A stretch of 64,000 nt of DNA from Latrodectus hesperus (lineage: Eukaryota; Arthropoda; Arachnida; Araneae; Theridiidae): contig CM075853.1 in NCBI GenBank assembly GCA_037975125.1, positions 71,526,109 through 71,590,108 of the forward strand. Direction: 5' to 3'. The first letter of the stretch is position 1; every line of letters begins with the position of its first letter. This document shows positions 31,965 through 48,000 of the stretch, in pieces. The notes below the pieces were generated by a model. That model saw only the letters and a list, made by a program, of their open reading frames with translations. It searched no databases and was not told the DNA's origin. The position numbers were made by a program, and so were the translations under genes.

Positions 31965-34900
31965 TTTCAAAAAATAAGTGATGATCCTGAATTGCAACAT
32001 TGTAAAAATTGATTTTTAAATGCATTTCAAAATTTTATTTATTTCAACATTAAAATACAATATCTATTAGATTTTATCTAACTTTTAATTTGTTTGCTTA
32101 GTAACAAACTACAAGGGTATGTTTTCAAAAGCTGATATCAAACAAAGAAAAATATTAAAATCTTTTGTTAGATGCTTTCAAACTAAAGAAGAGAAGATAA
32201 CCATGCTTATGAATATTAAGGAATCTATATAATCAGTGGTATATATTAATTATCAACTAAATAACTCGCCTGTGCATAAATATATAGATAGAAAGGTATG
32301 TAGATGAAAATATTCAAATAGAAAATTACTTGGTTGATTTAGTTTAATCCTAACTATTATCCTATTCATTTTTTCATTAAAAAACATAGTGCTAATAATA
32401 ATACTGAAAAGAGAACACAATATGTCTTTGAAAATTAACTATATGTTTTGTTATAAATTATGTAATCAATGTATTAATAAATTACTATCATGTATAGAAG
32501 CTTCTTTACTTTGTGTAATACAAGGAAACACGTATTATTTAACTTAATATGATATTTGTCCTATTCAATATATTGGGAAAGAGAATGCCGTAAATGTTCA
32601 TGTTGAATGATTTTGTTCACTAACCACTTTGTTTTCCAATTCAAATATAAAAAAATTGTGCAACTGTTTAAAACGTAAAATATTATTTCAAATTCAAACA
32701 AAAAATGAGTTACAATAAATTAATTAAGATTGTTAATATATTTCTCTTAATCAAACTGATCATTTATAACATCAAATATGATTATGGTAAGAATCTTATA
32801 TCAAAGTTATGTTACTGTAATACTCTACCACCTGCCTATTTTGCCGAATGAAAACAAAAATTACTAAAGCCTTGTAATTTTAAACTAAGGCCAATGGACG
32901 TAGTTTACACCTGAGCTTTAAGATTTCCCTACATATTTGCTCATCATTCAATGAAAGTTCATTCAATGTGTTGAACCAATTCTACTGAACATTAATTTAC
33001 AACATCATCTCCTTAAGACCAAGTGTCAAATCTTTCTGATTCAAATATGACGTCCTTTCATCCAAGTTACCTCGACCCCATTTTGTTATATACTTAATTG
33101 GAATAACAAAAATTTTCATGGTTATGTAAGTAATCAGTTTGTCTTTTAAATAACTAATTTTGACTAATATCATCCAAATTTCAGTTAAATCTAAATTAGT
33201 TACACTTTAACAAATTGGATTACATTAAAAGAAACCATCAGTTGCTCCCAATGGAGATAATTATCTGTTGTTTGCAACCAGAAATTAGTAATATTGTCTT
33301 TAAATTGTACTTATGGTATACATTAAAAGTTTTCTTTGTTTGATGATTTTACATATCACTGAAATATAAAATGACTGTGTGTGAATAGAGTTATATTTTC
33401 AACTATTTTATAAAATTTCTTAATTTTAAATATAACGCATATATAAGTGAACCTTACTTATAAAATATCCCTAAAATTTTTAATCATTCCTTTTTACAGT
33501 ATATTATTAATTTTAAAAAATTCAGATTCTGATTTTGATTCTTTGAGCATAAGAAGATTTTCCTGTTCCTTTTTTTTAACTAAATTAAAAATTTTAAATA
33601 ATTTTAAATTAATTTAATCTTTAAATTTATTTTCCTAATGCAAGATTATGAATAGATTATAATTATGTATTCTAAATGAATTATTTCTAATTTATCATTG
33701 ACAGTTATCATTGAGACATTATCATTGAGAGTTTCTCAATAATCTTTTTTAGTTTCAACTAAATATTTTTTTAAATAAATATACAATTTAATTAACTGGA
33801 ATAACTTGAAATATTTTATCATAAATATAAAACAAAATAATATAATCCAATATAACTCCCAGAATAACAAATAATTTTAACTGGCCGCTCAATGAAATAT
33901 TCAGTTTAAGATGGCTACGTGCATCTTATGAAATTAATAATACATGACTAAATAGAAAATATTAATCCAATAATTTATATTTAAACATACAATGTGTCAA
34001 ATTTTTATGCAACTATGTATCAATATTTTTACTATATCTATGCTTTAATGACTATAAATATATTGTGAACTCAAATTTATATTTTGCGTAATTTTCTATT
34101 ATATTAAGTCTGATTATAAAAACATTAAGCTATTTTGAGATTATTCGTTTCTTTAGAGTTCTCTGAATTTAAAATTTAAAATTTTTTATGAATAATTGAT
34201 AACTTTCACATAATATATGAATATACATCTTAATGAAGTCATTTAAAAGTACGGAATTATCAAAGTATGGTAATAAATACTGTGTTTTAAATTACAGTAT
34301 TATTGAAAAAATAGAGGGGTTTTTTGCACAAGAAGGCTAATTTCACAAGAATCTTGCAGCTTAAATTGTATTCCGAATGATAGTGAAATATCACTTCCTA
34401 ACTAATATTGAAATCTACGAAATGTTGAAATGGAACCGAAAACACTGTCACCATTCAGTTTCCAGGAAGACTAAAATTATATTCTAGTATCATATTTTTT
34501 TCAATACTTTTCAATTATAAATACATAATCTATAATCTTTTATGCTCTCAATAATGTAAAGTTTTACATCTCTTCAAATCTATATAATTCTAACAAAATC
34601 TTCAAACTTCATGCAATTTCAACTTTATCTCAATAAATGTTTTGAGCTCTATTCTTTTCATGACACAAAAATGTACCTGTGTTTCATAAAACTTTTTTTC
34701 CTATTTAATTCATTGTTAATATTCTCCATCAAATTGAAATTATGCCAATACAGACTTTTAGCATCTGTCACAAATAAGTTTTATGGCTTTGAGGAATGAT
34801 TTTCTATCATTAAATCTTGTATGAAAATTTTCCATTTTTTTAAGACTTGGAATTATTTGTTTCTCGGAATCACCTAAATTCAATCTTGATAATTTTTCGA

Positions 34901-36056
34901 AGTATTCTTCAAAAAATATTTTATCAAAGTACACCAATTTTCAAGAGAGTGAATAGTTATGTACCAATTTTACAACATTTCACAAAACATTTGAAACTAA
35001 ATTTATCAAATTATGAAATAAAATAATAGGTAAATGAGAAAAAAAGATACTAAATATTTAAAACAGGTTTATCGAATAATAATTTTCACATAATTATTAA
35101 TTTTTTGATTTAATATTCGCTCGTAGTAAATAAGGAAAGTTTTACTACTTACTATATTCGCTTAATTTATTTTTAAAATGATTTCAATTTTAAACGTAGA
35201 TGCATACATTTATTTACAAATTTTATTCATGCAGTATTGTAATCAAGTGATAAAATCCAGAGTATTCACAAATGCTTGAAAATTTTGTAAATCAAGGAAA
35301 TTGAATTTCTCTTGAATAAAGAATGCATCCGAGGAGATTTGAAAACTATTGATCCTAAACTGAATTTTCTCAAAACTTTAGTTACAATGTATTTTGAATG
35401 AAGTTCTCTAAGTAACTAACTTTATAAAACCAAACCCTGACAAAAATTCCTAAGTATAGACTTGCTAAACTTAAAGTTGCATGGATTTCCTCAACAAAAA
35501 ATTCGTTTTGTCAATAGAAATTCATCCATTTTCTAGAAAGTAAGAATTTGCGAGATTTTGGGTAACTTTAAAAATTTATCTTTAATATGATCTTCCTTAA
35601 AAACTAAAGTCAATTTTTATATACTTAATTAAACATTTTTATATTTAATATTATCTTATCTCATTTAAAGTAGCGAAAAAACGGTGTACGTCCTCTGATA
35701 ATAGAAATAAATTAAGATTAAGGAATATATAGTTTTGAAATTATACTCATGATTTATTTCATTCTAAGTCATTGTTTTTTATTGAAATAATTTTTTGATT
35801 ATTTTATGCCATATCTGGATAGCGAGAATTTCAAAAACAATTGTCTGTTAATGAATTAAGTTATTAAAAACATTAGGTAATTAAGTGTAGTGTCATTTAA
35901 TTCATTGTTTTAGGGAAATAGGTTTAATTAATTGTTCTGTATAACTACTATTAATTACTTCAATATGTATTTGTGACAAGAACTCAAAACAAAATAATTT
36001 TGCTATTGTGTAAATAACGTATGGAGCATTTCAAGAGTTTGATTCATAATGTAAGC

Positions 36057-36058
<2 letters not shown>
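31965..36058. other. A+T-rich non-coding DNA
   Basis: A small triplicated TATCATTGAGA unit lies at 33692-33735. A 62-codon frame at 34611-34799 (+) is not recognisable. Otherwise nothing is seen. Confidence 0.5.
33692..33735. repeat. Short tandem repeat, three TTATCATTGA units
   Basis: Three imperfect copies of TTATCATTGAGA, about 13 bp apart. Confidence 0.7.
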
Positions 36059-36124
<66 letters not shown>

Positions 36125-36186
36125 TAGATAGATATATATATATATATAGATATAGATATATATATAGATATAGATAGATAGATAGA

Positions 36187-36230
<44 letters not shown>

Positions 36231-36240
36231 GTATGTATAT
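36059..36240. repeat. Compound (TA)n-(GATA)n-(TA)n microsatellite
   Basis: 62 bp of TA, then a stretch mixing GATA and TA units (about 36120-36188), then about 40 bp of TA and a short GTATGTAT tail. The GATA interruptions look like point changes that spread by slippage within the TA array. Confidence 0.95.
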
Positions 36241-36641
36241 CTGTTATATAACTATTACAAATGATATTTTAAATTAAAATAATGTTATTTTTTAAACATT
36301 GCATTGTGTATTTATTATTTTTTTCTCTACCCAGATTCAAACCTGAAAAATAGAAGCAGAAACTGGCTTTGTTTTAGTAATTAAAAATTTCCTTGAATTC
36401 ACTCGTAAAATAACAAAACTATTTGCACACATACAAACTCACACATACACAATTACTTATATTAGTTCAAATATTATAACTTTACTACCAACATGGTTAA
36501 GGACTCACGTGGAGTTCATACTTTACACTAGATCGCTTAAAGTATATTCATATTAATTATTGCTTAAAGTTATAAATTGGTGGTACCACACTAAAAAAAC
36601 TGGTTGGTAAAATAAATTTTAAAAAAACATTGACTTACATA
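36241..36641. other. Spacer
   Basis: A+T-rich. AAAAAACTGGTTGG at 36594-36607 is nearly repeated at 36709-36721, on the far side of the hairpins. Confidence 0.5.
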
Positions 36642-36713
36642 CAAAAAGTTCAGGAACTAGGCCGGCCTAGTTCCTGAACTTTTTGAAGCCCTCTAAATAG
36701 AGGGCTTCAAAAA
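36642..36713. repeat. Two overlapping perfect hairpins
   Basis: Hairpin 1 is a 44-bp palindrome with no loop: a left arm 36642-36663 beginning CAAAAAGTTCAGG and ending AGGCC, and its exact complement 36664-36685. Hairpin 2 uses the last TTTTTG of hairpin 1: arm 36680-36695 (TTTTTGAAGCCCTCTA), a 2-nt loop, and complement 36698-36713. Both are perfect and G+C-richer than the flanks. Because they share six bases, only one can form fully at a time in single-stranded form. Confidence 0.95.
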
Positions 36714-36734
36714 CCTGGTTGACCATTTATTCGG

Positions 36735-37020
36735 AGAAGCTTTCTTCATTTGGACTCATATTACAGAAGAATATTTCTTCTTCTTCCGTCCAAACTCGTA
36801 TGTTTTTATTATATGGAAACTTCAACTTTACTGTATATAGACTCCAATAAAGCGTCAGACTTAAAAAACCAACAGGGTCTCTTTTCGAGGCGATGTACTG
36901 CAGCCTTTTTTATTTTCCTCCTTCTACTGATCCCTGTCTTCTGCCTCCTTCCCTCGCTTTCTCCTTGCAAAACCGGTACGAGGGTATCCCACTTCGTCAA
37001 AATGGGGGAATAGAATTAAA
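36735..37020. other. G+C-richer island of unknown nature (possible LTR fragment)
   Basis: Stands out from its surroundings (CTTCTGCCTCCTTCCCTCGC, AACCGGTACGAGGGTATCCC). Read on the minus strand it has TCTATATACAGT (a TATA-like motif near 36840) followed about 40 bp later by AATAAAAACA near 36805 and another AATAAA near 36728, the order expected in a retroviral-type LTR. No TG...CA ends, primer-binding site or target duplication was found. Overlapping open frames exist on both strands (36750-37013 + with a Leu/Phe-rich hydrophobic segment; 36809-37000 - with a basic segment). Neither is recognisable. Confidence 0.3.
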
Positions 37021-37102
37021 TAAAAAAAAAGGACTTCCAGCCAGAAAAAAAAATAGATAGTTTAATTTATAAAAATTATCCAGCCAGTGAATGCAACATA
37101 TG

Positions 37103-37211
<109 letters not shown>

Positions 37212-39739
37212 CACAATGTATTTTATGTATAACAACTAGATTATTAAAGTTTAAGGAAAACGAATTTCAAAGGAATTACAATGTATGGAAATAGTCACAA
37301 CGTAAGTGATATAAACTATATCTTATAAATAGATATAAATCAGATATGATTTGCTTTTCAAAGTATAAAACTACAAAAGGAAAGTAATTAAAATAGCTGT
37401 TTTCTCTTCAAGATAAATATTTCTACGAGAAAAGAGGGAAGTGGGTGCTCCTCTAATAATAAAAGAAGATTATAAATCTTTTTTTTTATTTTTACTAAGC
37501 CATTTTGAAAATGCTTGAAGAAAGCTTGACTGATTTATTTTCGAAGCGGAAGGACAGTTATATAAAATTTGTAGTTTGAAACGTGGTCTCATTAACTAGG
37601 TTGTGAATATGTAAGAAGTAAACAAAAACATACACAAATAAAATAAAACAGAAGAAATGACTGAAGCTTATGAAAAGTAATTATGAATTCAACTAAGGTT
37701 TGTGGCTTTTTTCCCGGAGATCAAAGACACAATGACTTTGAAAGATGAAATATCTATACAAGTACTCAAAATTTGCTGAAATTTTTTAATATGTGAATAA
37801 AGCAATTGATTTTAATACTTTTCATTAATAAATATTTTTGTATTAAATGCTTTAGATTTTTTTTCTTAATCAACGTGAACATGTTCGAAAATGTTTACCT
37901 TTTTTATGACAATTGATACTTATTAAATATTGTTACAAAATCCTGCCAAAAGGCATTACGTAACATTTGTTCTTAAAGGTATTCAGTAATACCTTATGAA
38001 CCATAGACGGATTTGCTAATACGCGTAAATGATAATGATATCGTAACTAAAACTGGGACAAATAAAACCTACTCTTATTCAATATCCAGTCCACATATAA
38101 ACTCCATTAATATATAAAGTCACTAACATCTGAATTCTGTTTAGAGAAGTGCTATCTTATCAAAAAAGCTCTGCGGTCAAAGGCTTCTATAGTGAAATAA
38201 AATGTTACTAATGTAATAAATCCATATAAAATGTTACTAAAATATCAATTTTATATCGATAAATGTATCAAAATTTTATATTGATAAATATTCAACATAT
38301 GGTAAGCAACACAATTAACAGTATACATCTTCACATCACTAATATTTGATATTAGTAACGTACATTAATGTAAATATGAAACGATTCTATATCAAGATTT
38401 TATTTGAATTAACGAATTTTGCTTAAAATATATAAAAGGCAAGAAAAAATTTAGATTTAAAAACAATTATGCTTTAACTTAGTAGATTTTATTAGTAGTA
38501 GATTCATCATTAATTTTGATTAAATAGTTGCCAAGAAATATTTTTATTATTCTTATTTATAAATTTAAAATGGTAGTTTTTTTCATAGTTCGACGTTATT
38601 AGAATATAATTTTATCTGTTGTATAATTAATAGTTTAAAAATTTGATGTCACACATCTACATAATAAAATTGATGCTCTTTTTTCATTTTTAATAAAAAA
38701 TTGAATTCGAATCCTGATTTCTGAAGTAAGTATTGTTTGGACATTTCTTGAAGAGAAGTGGAGTATTATACTCAATTTTTTCAAAAACATAATTTTTAAC
38801 TTACATTTATTTAAAAATGTATAATACCACTCTCAAAATACATTTCATATTTAAAAATAAACTGTCACTTTTAAGGATTTTCAACAATAAGGAAAAAAGT
38901 AGAAAATATTTACCTTAGTAAGAATTTTATTGGATGCCAAGTTTTCAAAAGTATTATTTAAAATTATGATGTGAAAAATTTACATGAAATTAAACATTTC
39001 AGGAATAGAAACCTTTTCTATATATGTTTTGCCGTCAGGCAATACTGTAACATATTATCTAGTTCCTATTGATTACAGAGAAAAAGCATAACATGGCCTT
39101 TTTTATAGAAGTTTGAAATTTATTGAACTTCTGCTAACATTAATTTTTATTTGTTCCTTATTAAAAAGATACTTTAATTGATCGTTGAGGGCTAATTTAT
39201 TTTAAAGTTGTTATTGAGTCACAAATGTTTTTTCTCAAAACAAGTAATTAATATGCGAATAACACCTGGAAAATTTAAGATCTTAAAATTGACAATTCAA
39301 CTGAAGAATTTAAATTTTTATTAACATTTAAAACGTGATTCAAATATAAAAATTTATTATTATGTACTTTTTTCATTTCTTAATTTCATTAAAAACCATG
39401 TAACAAAGTTTAATAGTTATTCGATTTCCCACCATATTAGTTAAAATTATTATCATTCTTTTGATAATTTTAAAAAAAGAACCAATTATATACTTTTAAA
39501 TCTTTCACACTTGTAAAATGTTTTGAAATTTTAACAATAATCTAAAAAAATAGAATATTTGTATAAGAAAACAAAGTCTCATGCATCGTATTATCATGAA
39601 ACACAGAAAGTAATAAAATAAAGAAAATTCTAAGCAAACTCATTTTATTCTAATGATTCAAAGAAAAGAAAAACAGATGCTTAAGTTTTGAAATACATTT
39701 TTGCGTGTGCCAATTTCTGAAAGCAAAATCTGGGCACAG
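37212..39739. other. A+T-rich non-coding DNA
   Basis: No open frame, tRNA-like box or inverted repeat recognised. Confidence 0.5.
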
Positions 39740-39977
39740 GTGCCGTATAATCCATAATTCCAAATTCTGAGGTTTTTTTTTTTTTGGCGATGAAAAAATG
39801 TTGCCATGATGTCTATCGTGTCTTGCGCGATGACGCAAATACTAGGATTTCCAAAATAGATTTGTCTGCATAGTTCTCCATACGTATGACGTATTAAAAA
39901 CGAGGTTTCCAGATACATAAGAAAATTCGCCAAAAAATCGCCTATCTCAGAATTTGGCATCCTGGATTATACGGCAC
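39740..39977. mobile_element. 238-bp MITE with 32-bp terminal inverted repeats
   Basis: The left end 39740-39771 begins GTGCCGTATAATCCATAATT. The right end 39946-39977 is its reverse complement at 29 of 32 positions, and similarity continues inward through a T-run to GGCGA. The flanks TGGGCACA (39731-39738) and TATGCACA (39979-39986) agree at 6 of 8 positions and could be an 8-bp target duplication of hAT type, but this is weak. The two minus-strand frames covering it (62 and 100 codons) come from this element and are not genes. Confidence 0.8.
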
Positions 39978-42080
<2,103 letters not shown>

Positions 42081-45000
42081 ATATAACAAATGTAATTCCT
42101 AAATTATTTGGTCAGAGCCAACATTTGTGTGTGAATTTGCCTTCATTCACTAACAGTTATATATACTTCGTAACTCTAAGTAACATTTACATTTTTCAAC
42201 GCTTGAAAATAAGGTGTAATAGTTTTAAATTAATAATAAATAAAATATAAGTAATAGTTTTGAATAAATAATAATATAAAAATAAGTAAGAGTTTTAAAT
42301 TAAGTAACTTAATATTTAAATAGAAGCTTTCAACATTAATTATTTTACTAAAAATTATGTATGTATGTATAAGTTATCATATTTGGAGTTAGTATTACAT
42401 ATTTGAAGTTTACTTTTTTATTTTGTAAGCGTATTTAATTCATACTTCCAAGGAATAAATAACTTTAAGTGTAAATATCTATCAAATATTGGAGTATATA
42501 ATTATGATTAATAAATCCCTCTTTTAATGCTAGTGTAATACATTCCATTGCATTCAAAAATATTAAATATTTTTCGTTAATGGTTATACTTATAAAATTA
42601 AGAAAAATTTCTTCTTTCTGATGTAGAATTTCAATTTAAGAACTTTAAATCCGTTAGCGGATCTATTAATGGGACCATATTAACTTTCAATTAAAAACTT
42701 TAAAATCCAAAAATCTTGATTTAATACATAAATGTTACGCTTTTAAACTTTTATCGTTATTTTTGTAAATATTGTGAATGATAATAACAAAAATCAGAAT
42801 ATTTAAAATTTTAAAGGGTAATATTTGTATGAAAATAAATATCAATATCTTATCTTATAATAATGCGTCATTAATAAATCATTCTTTCGAAATAACATTT
42901 ACCAAAACCATAAATTAGTTTGATTATTTAAAATATTTTCGAAATATAAAACATACATACAAGAGCGAGTGAAATAAATTTTTCATGTGTTTTATTTTTA
43001 TAATATATTCTTTTTAGAAAAATATATCATTAATCATAATGTAAAACCCATGCGTTTAAATGCATAAATAAGTAATAAATCAAATTTTACTATTTTAAAA
43101 ATAAATGAATGCTCTATTATTAAAAATAGTTAACTAATGGAAGTTCAATTTTTTGCTCACTGCAATAGTTTATGGAATTCAATTACCTTCCTATAAAATT
43201 AAAATGGATATAAATACCCAAATGCTTTCTACATTAAAAATTTTAACAGAAATATTTAGATTGAAAAAGGTTTCATATGCAATAAACTAATGTACAACTT
43301 AATCACTTTTTAAAAAATTCTGCAAGATTGAATAAGAAATTGTTATTAATAATTCTGTTTTCAATTTACCGTAAGTGACATTGATTTTATAAGATTAAGT
43401 TTATTTGTACCTAGAATTGCCCAATATATTCTGAATAATAGTCAATAATAAGAAATCTTAAAGGAGATCAAATTCATTGCTAAGATATGAAATCTGTTAT
43501 TAAAAACAATATTAATGTTGTTCATAAATTTCACTGACATCCAACAATCTGTTTGACGATATAGAATAAATAAGTATCTTTTCATAGAACTTAAAAAATC
43601 ATTTCATATTTTTATTAATATAAATTATATAATTTTATATTAAAAAAACTTAAGTGTATACTTTAAATATATTTATAAAAAAATTTCTCTAAGTAGTACC
43701 ATACAAATAAAAGAAATGTGTTGATATAAAATTTGAGACATAAGGCATGTATAAGATGATTTCTCAGAAACTGAACAACAAATGATACATTGTCTTTGAT
43801 GTCTTTCATGGACGAAAACGATTAATTTAATTAAAGAATTAAGTTACACAAAAATTGAAAGCGCACTAAAAATCAAGATAATTAATAACATATTCAAAAT
43901 CAAATCATGATTAATATTATAAAGTTTTGTACATGAATTCTGCAAATCAGTCAATACTTCTGAACTTTCTTGAGTGTATAAACCACATGAAGTGAAATCC
44001 AGCAAAAGTAGCTCTTAAATTCCTGAAAATGTGACAGGATGAAATTGTAAATGATGATTGGAGATGTTTTGGTTTTGAGTAAAACGAAACAATTCATTTA
44101 CGAAATTTCAATCATTAAATTTTAACATCACATAAATGTACTTGAAGCTACATATAGTATGATAGTTTAATTTAAATTACTTTACATACCAATACTTTTA
44201 TGTTAACAAATATTATATGTATAACCATCCTATATTATACATGGCATTTCTTCGCAAAAGGATCTTTATCAAAAGTTGAATTTTGAAAATCGAATGTAGG
44301 ATTCTAATATCCTTCATTGGTTTAAAAAAAGAAAAGATAAAACTTTGTAAGTTAAAAAGAGGAATGCATTGATAAATGTCTCATATATTTAATAAGGGTG
44401 TTACTGATTACATGCTATAGACTAAACATAAGATGATGTTACAAAATACTTAACAGAAACTTCTAAATTAATAATAGAATAGTGTAACTAAATAAGTATA
44501 ATATGGATTTATTTAAATTAATATGTTATATTTATAAATAATCAAGTAATGGGCTCAGCATGATCTGGGAGTATGAAGGTGAAAATATTCAGATTGATTT
44601 GATAGTAGCAATTTAGCCATTTTAATTATAGACTTAGCAACTTTAGTCTTAAATGACATGGATGAACTTCTTCTTTCTGTGTCCTCAGGTGTTGAAGTAG
44701 GTATTTGAGAATATCTTGGGGTTTCTCCTTTGCATCACACAAGAAATATAGACATACTCTATAAAAAAAAAGTCTTTCTTTTTATAGAGTATGTCTATCT
44801 ATCGCTTTTCCCATCTTTTCATATGAGAAAAGCAAATGTTCAAAAACCATTCACATTCCATAACATTGTATCAAATAATGATTAGGCAGAGTTCATTCTA
44901 ACCTAATGCAGGATTAAGCTTTTCGGAGTAGAAGATTCTATGCCAATTTCTATGAACTACTGCTCAGGAGTGCTTTATATCTATCTTGCTAATAAAAAGC

Positions 45001-48000
45001 TATCTTGCTAGGAAAAATCATTAAAAAAAACAATTTAAAAGCATCAATTCACATAATGTCACAATTACACCAGAAAAATACTTTCAAAAGGTAGGACACT
45101 TGCATTAAATGTGTAAGTTGGTAACTAAGAGCAAAAATGACACATTTAGGACTCACAATAATTTGAGAATGCTGATTAGCATTTCGTGATATTACCATAC
45201 GCATATTTGAAATTTAACCTGTGTCATAGTCAAATAAAACTAATGACTTTCTGAATATCAAATCGCTCTTGTTAACAAATCCCGAGAGAACAGCTTATAC
45301 ATATTGTAAATTCAACATTACAAAACAATTCAACTACGTAACATATCCTTAGTCAGAAAATGGGATTTTTTTATGCCCATCCAAAAACAGGGCAATAAGG
45401 TTTTAATATCTCATAATTGACAGCTTGACGCTCTGAGTTGCTGTAAGGGATTTTAATGTCTATAGCTTAACTTGCCTTCTTTGAGGTCTTTTCACGTAAA
45501 TAATGAGACATGCTTACATGTAGCAAGGGAAACAAGGAAAAATTCCCAATTATGGTCTGAAATCCCGCATGGAAAGAGTTTCTGATGCATTATTGACATC
45601 CAACTGAAATCACAGGAGGAAAGACAATGAAATTTTTAAAACCCTTAGAAATCATGAATTTTTAGGGAACCCAAGTTATGTAGAGTATTAAAAAATTATA
45701 TGAAGTATAATTTATTGTTTATTATGAACTTCTCGCTCTTAAAGCTGTATTTATCAAGTGGCTGTGCTTTAAACAGCATTGGTATTCTCACATGTTTTAC
45801 GACAAGAAAAAATGGTGAAAAGGAGTAAGAATCAATATTAAATTTTGATTTCATCTGAGGTAAACATTTTCTTAACTCTATAACCTCATTTTCAAAATTT
45901 AAATTAATTAAATATTATACATCTTTATATTTATCATTAGTAAAATGCATCTTTTCTAATTTTCAAACAGCTTGTGCGTGACATTTTATTTCCACCTGAC
46001 ATGGAAACTTTTATTCTACTAGCAAATGAATATTTTATATGTACATTTATAAGAGAAATACCAAATGTTGTTACATTGTGTATTAAAACAAAAAAATCAT
46101 TGAATTTTTCAAGAATTCAAAAACATAATTTAAAATACATTTAATAGAATGTCAATAAAATAATGCGAATAAAGAAAAAATGTCTTATATTAACATTCAT
46201 TTTACATTATCCTTCGAAATTATTAATAAAACGGAATTCCTCAAATGCTCATAAGTTATGTAATGTTTAAAGAAAATTATTACGATTGCACCGATCTATT
46301 TCATTTCAAGTATTCAATGAAATAAATCTAATTTAATAAATCCCCCTGTGACTTTAATAGGACATTAGAGAAACTATAAAGGATTCAATAGATGTAAAGG
46401 TAATGCCCTCATTGAAGCCCTAAACTTAATGAATAGAATGACAAACAACCAGTAATCAAGCGCTCTCATGATACATTCAATGATTATAACTAACTTATGG
46501 TATTAACTACAGTATATGGAATTAAGAGGCAAAATAAACTTTGTTCAATTCAGGCAAATATAATTATGACACTTATAATTTAATTTTGAGAGAAATATTG
46601 AAAAATATCTTACACATTTACTAACAATTATATTGAAATTAACATTTCTTTTATTATTAAATAGTGTTTTCTGATCATTTCTTAATAAAACAAAAGTACT
46701 ATAAATCTATGCTTATATTTTGGTTATATTTTTAATATAAATTGCATAAATATTTCCTTAAAATGTGTTTAGCATCAGTCTTATATGTAAGAATCTGTAG
46801 CATCAATAATTATTTAATATATTCAATTTTCCACTTTATTGGCGATGTTTTATGTGGGATTATAGCATGCTTATAGTGCTCAAAGCAATTAAACGGACTT
46901 CTATAAAATAACGGTATAAGCAGATTTTTTTCATAAAATGGAAGAAGTTATGCCACTTAAGTTACGAAAAATTTATCCAAATGATTATAATAAAAATTCA
47001 ATTAATTTACAAATAACAATTTATATTCTTAACAACATATAAATAAAAGATATAAATCATGTTTATTTTGAGTATTTGTATTCTAACTCTGTATTTACAT
47101 TTTGGAAGATTATCAACATTTTTACTCAAAGCAATTAATTTGAGTTAGCTTAGTAAAGTTTTGACTTTATTTTACGCAAATATAAAGAAAAGTAATCTGA
47201 ATGGATTTGTGAAATACCATATATGATGCTAGATCTTGCTGTATGGTCTGATTCGCAATACATAATTTACATAATATTGATTGAAGTATTTGTATTATTA
47301 CATTGGTTGTAAGATTTATAGATAAAGTGCTAGAACTTCTTACCAGTAAGTTAACATCAAAATGTTCATTCACCTGGTCTAACACTCTTAATCAAATACC
47401 ACAAACATTTCATTGAAATAAAGTATTACTATATACGCAAATGGGTTTTTAACCTTTATAGGTATCAGTTGCAAATGGATTAAAACTCGGTCTTAATATA
47501 AATAAAAATGTATCATAAGCACACATAAGCAAGGCTTATTAAGAATCTCAAACATAAATATCTAGAAGAGTGAAAAACCAAACTTTCTTTCTATTTCTCA
47601 CATTAAGTTAACAGTTAATTTTATATTTCTCAACGATTTCTTCATTGTGTTGAATTTTCTCTCTAGTACACATTAGCTATACATCTATGCTTTGCTGATA
47701 TTTTGCAATAGTTGAATCATATATCAAAATCTGATATATTACACACAGCTCCTATTCCCATCATAAATAAAAAAGATGAATACGGAACAAGGATAATATA
47801 TTAAAACTAAATGTGGTTAACCCTACCATCAATTGTTTCACTTAATACCAAATTTTACTTTATAATCATGTTAGGTGACATACTGAAATTGCTATCCTAG
47901 TCACATCACATGAAAACGAGATAACTGTTTTACTACTACTAAACGTATAAGAGCCCTTTTAGAAGAGCGACTTCTGGCTGTATCAAAGAAAATAAAATCA

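Noticed and set aside
36750..37013. 87-codon frame with a hydrophobic segment, as a candidate small membrane protein
   Set aside because: The opposite strand is equally open, there is no conserved motif or expression signal, and the segment looks more like a repeat or LTR fragment.
39650..39960. 62- and 100-codon overlapping minus-strand frames
   Set aside because: They run through both inverted ends and the T-run of a 238-bp MITE, so they are not a gene.
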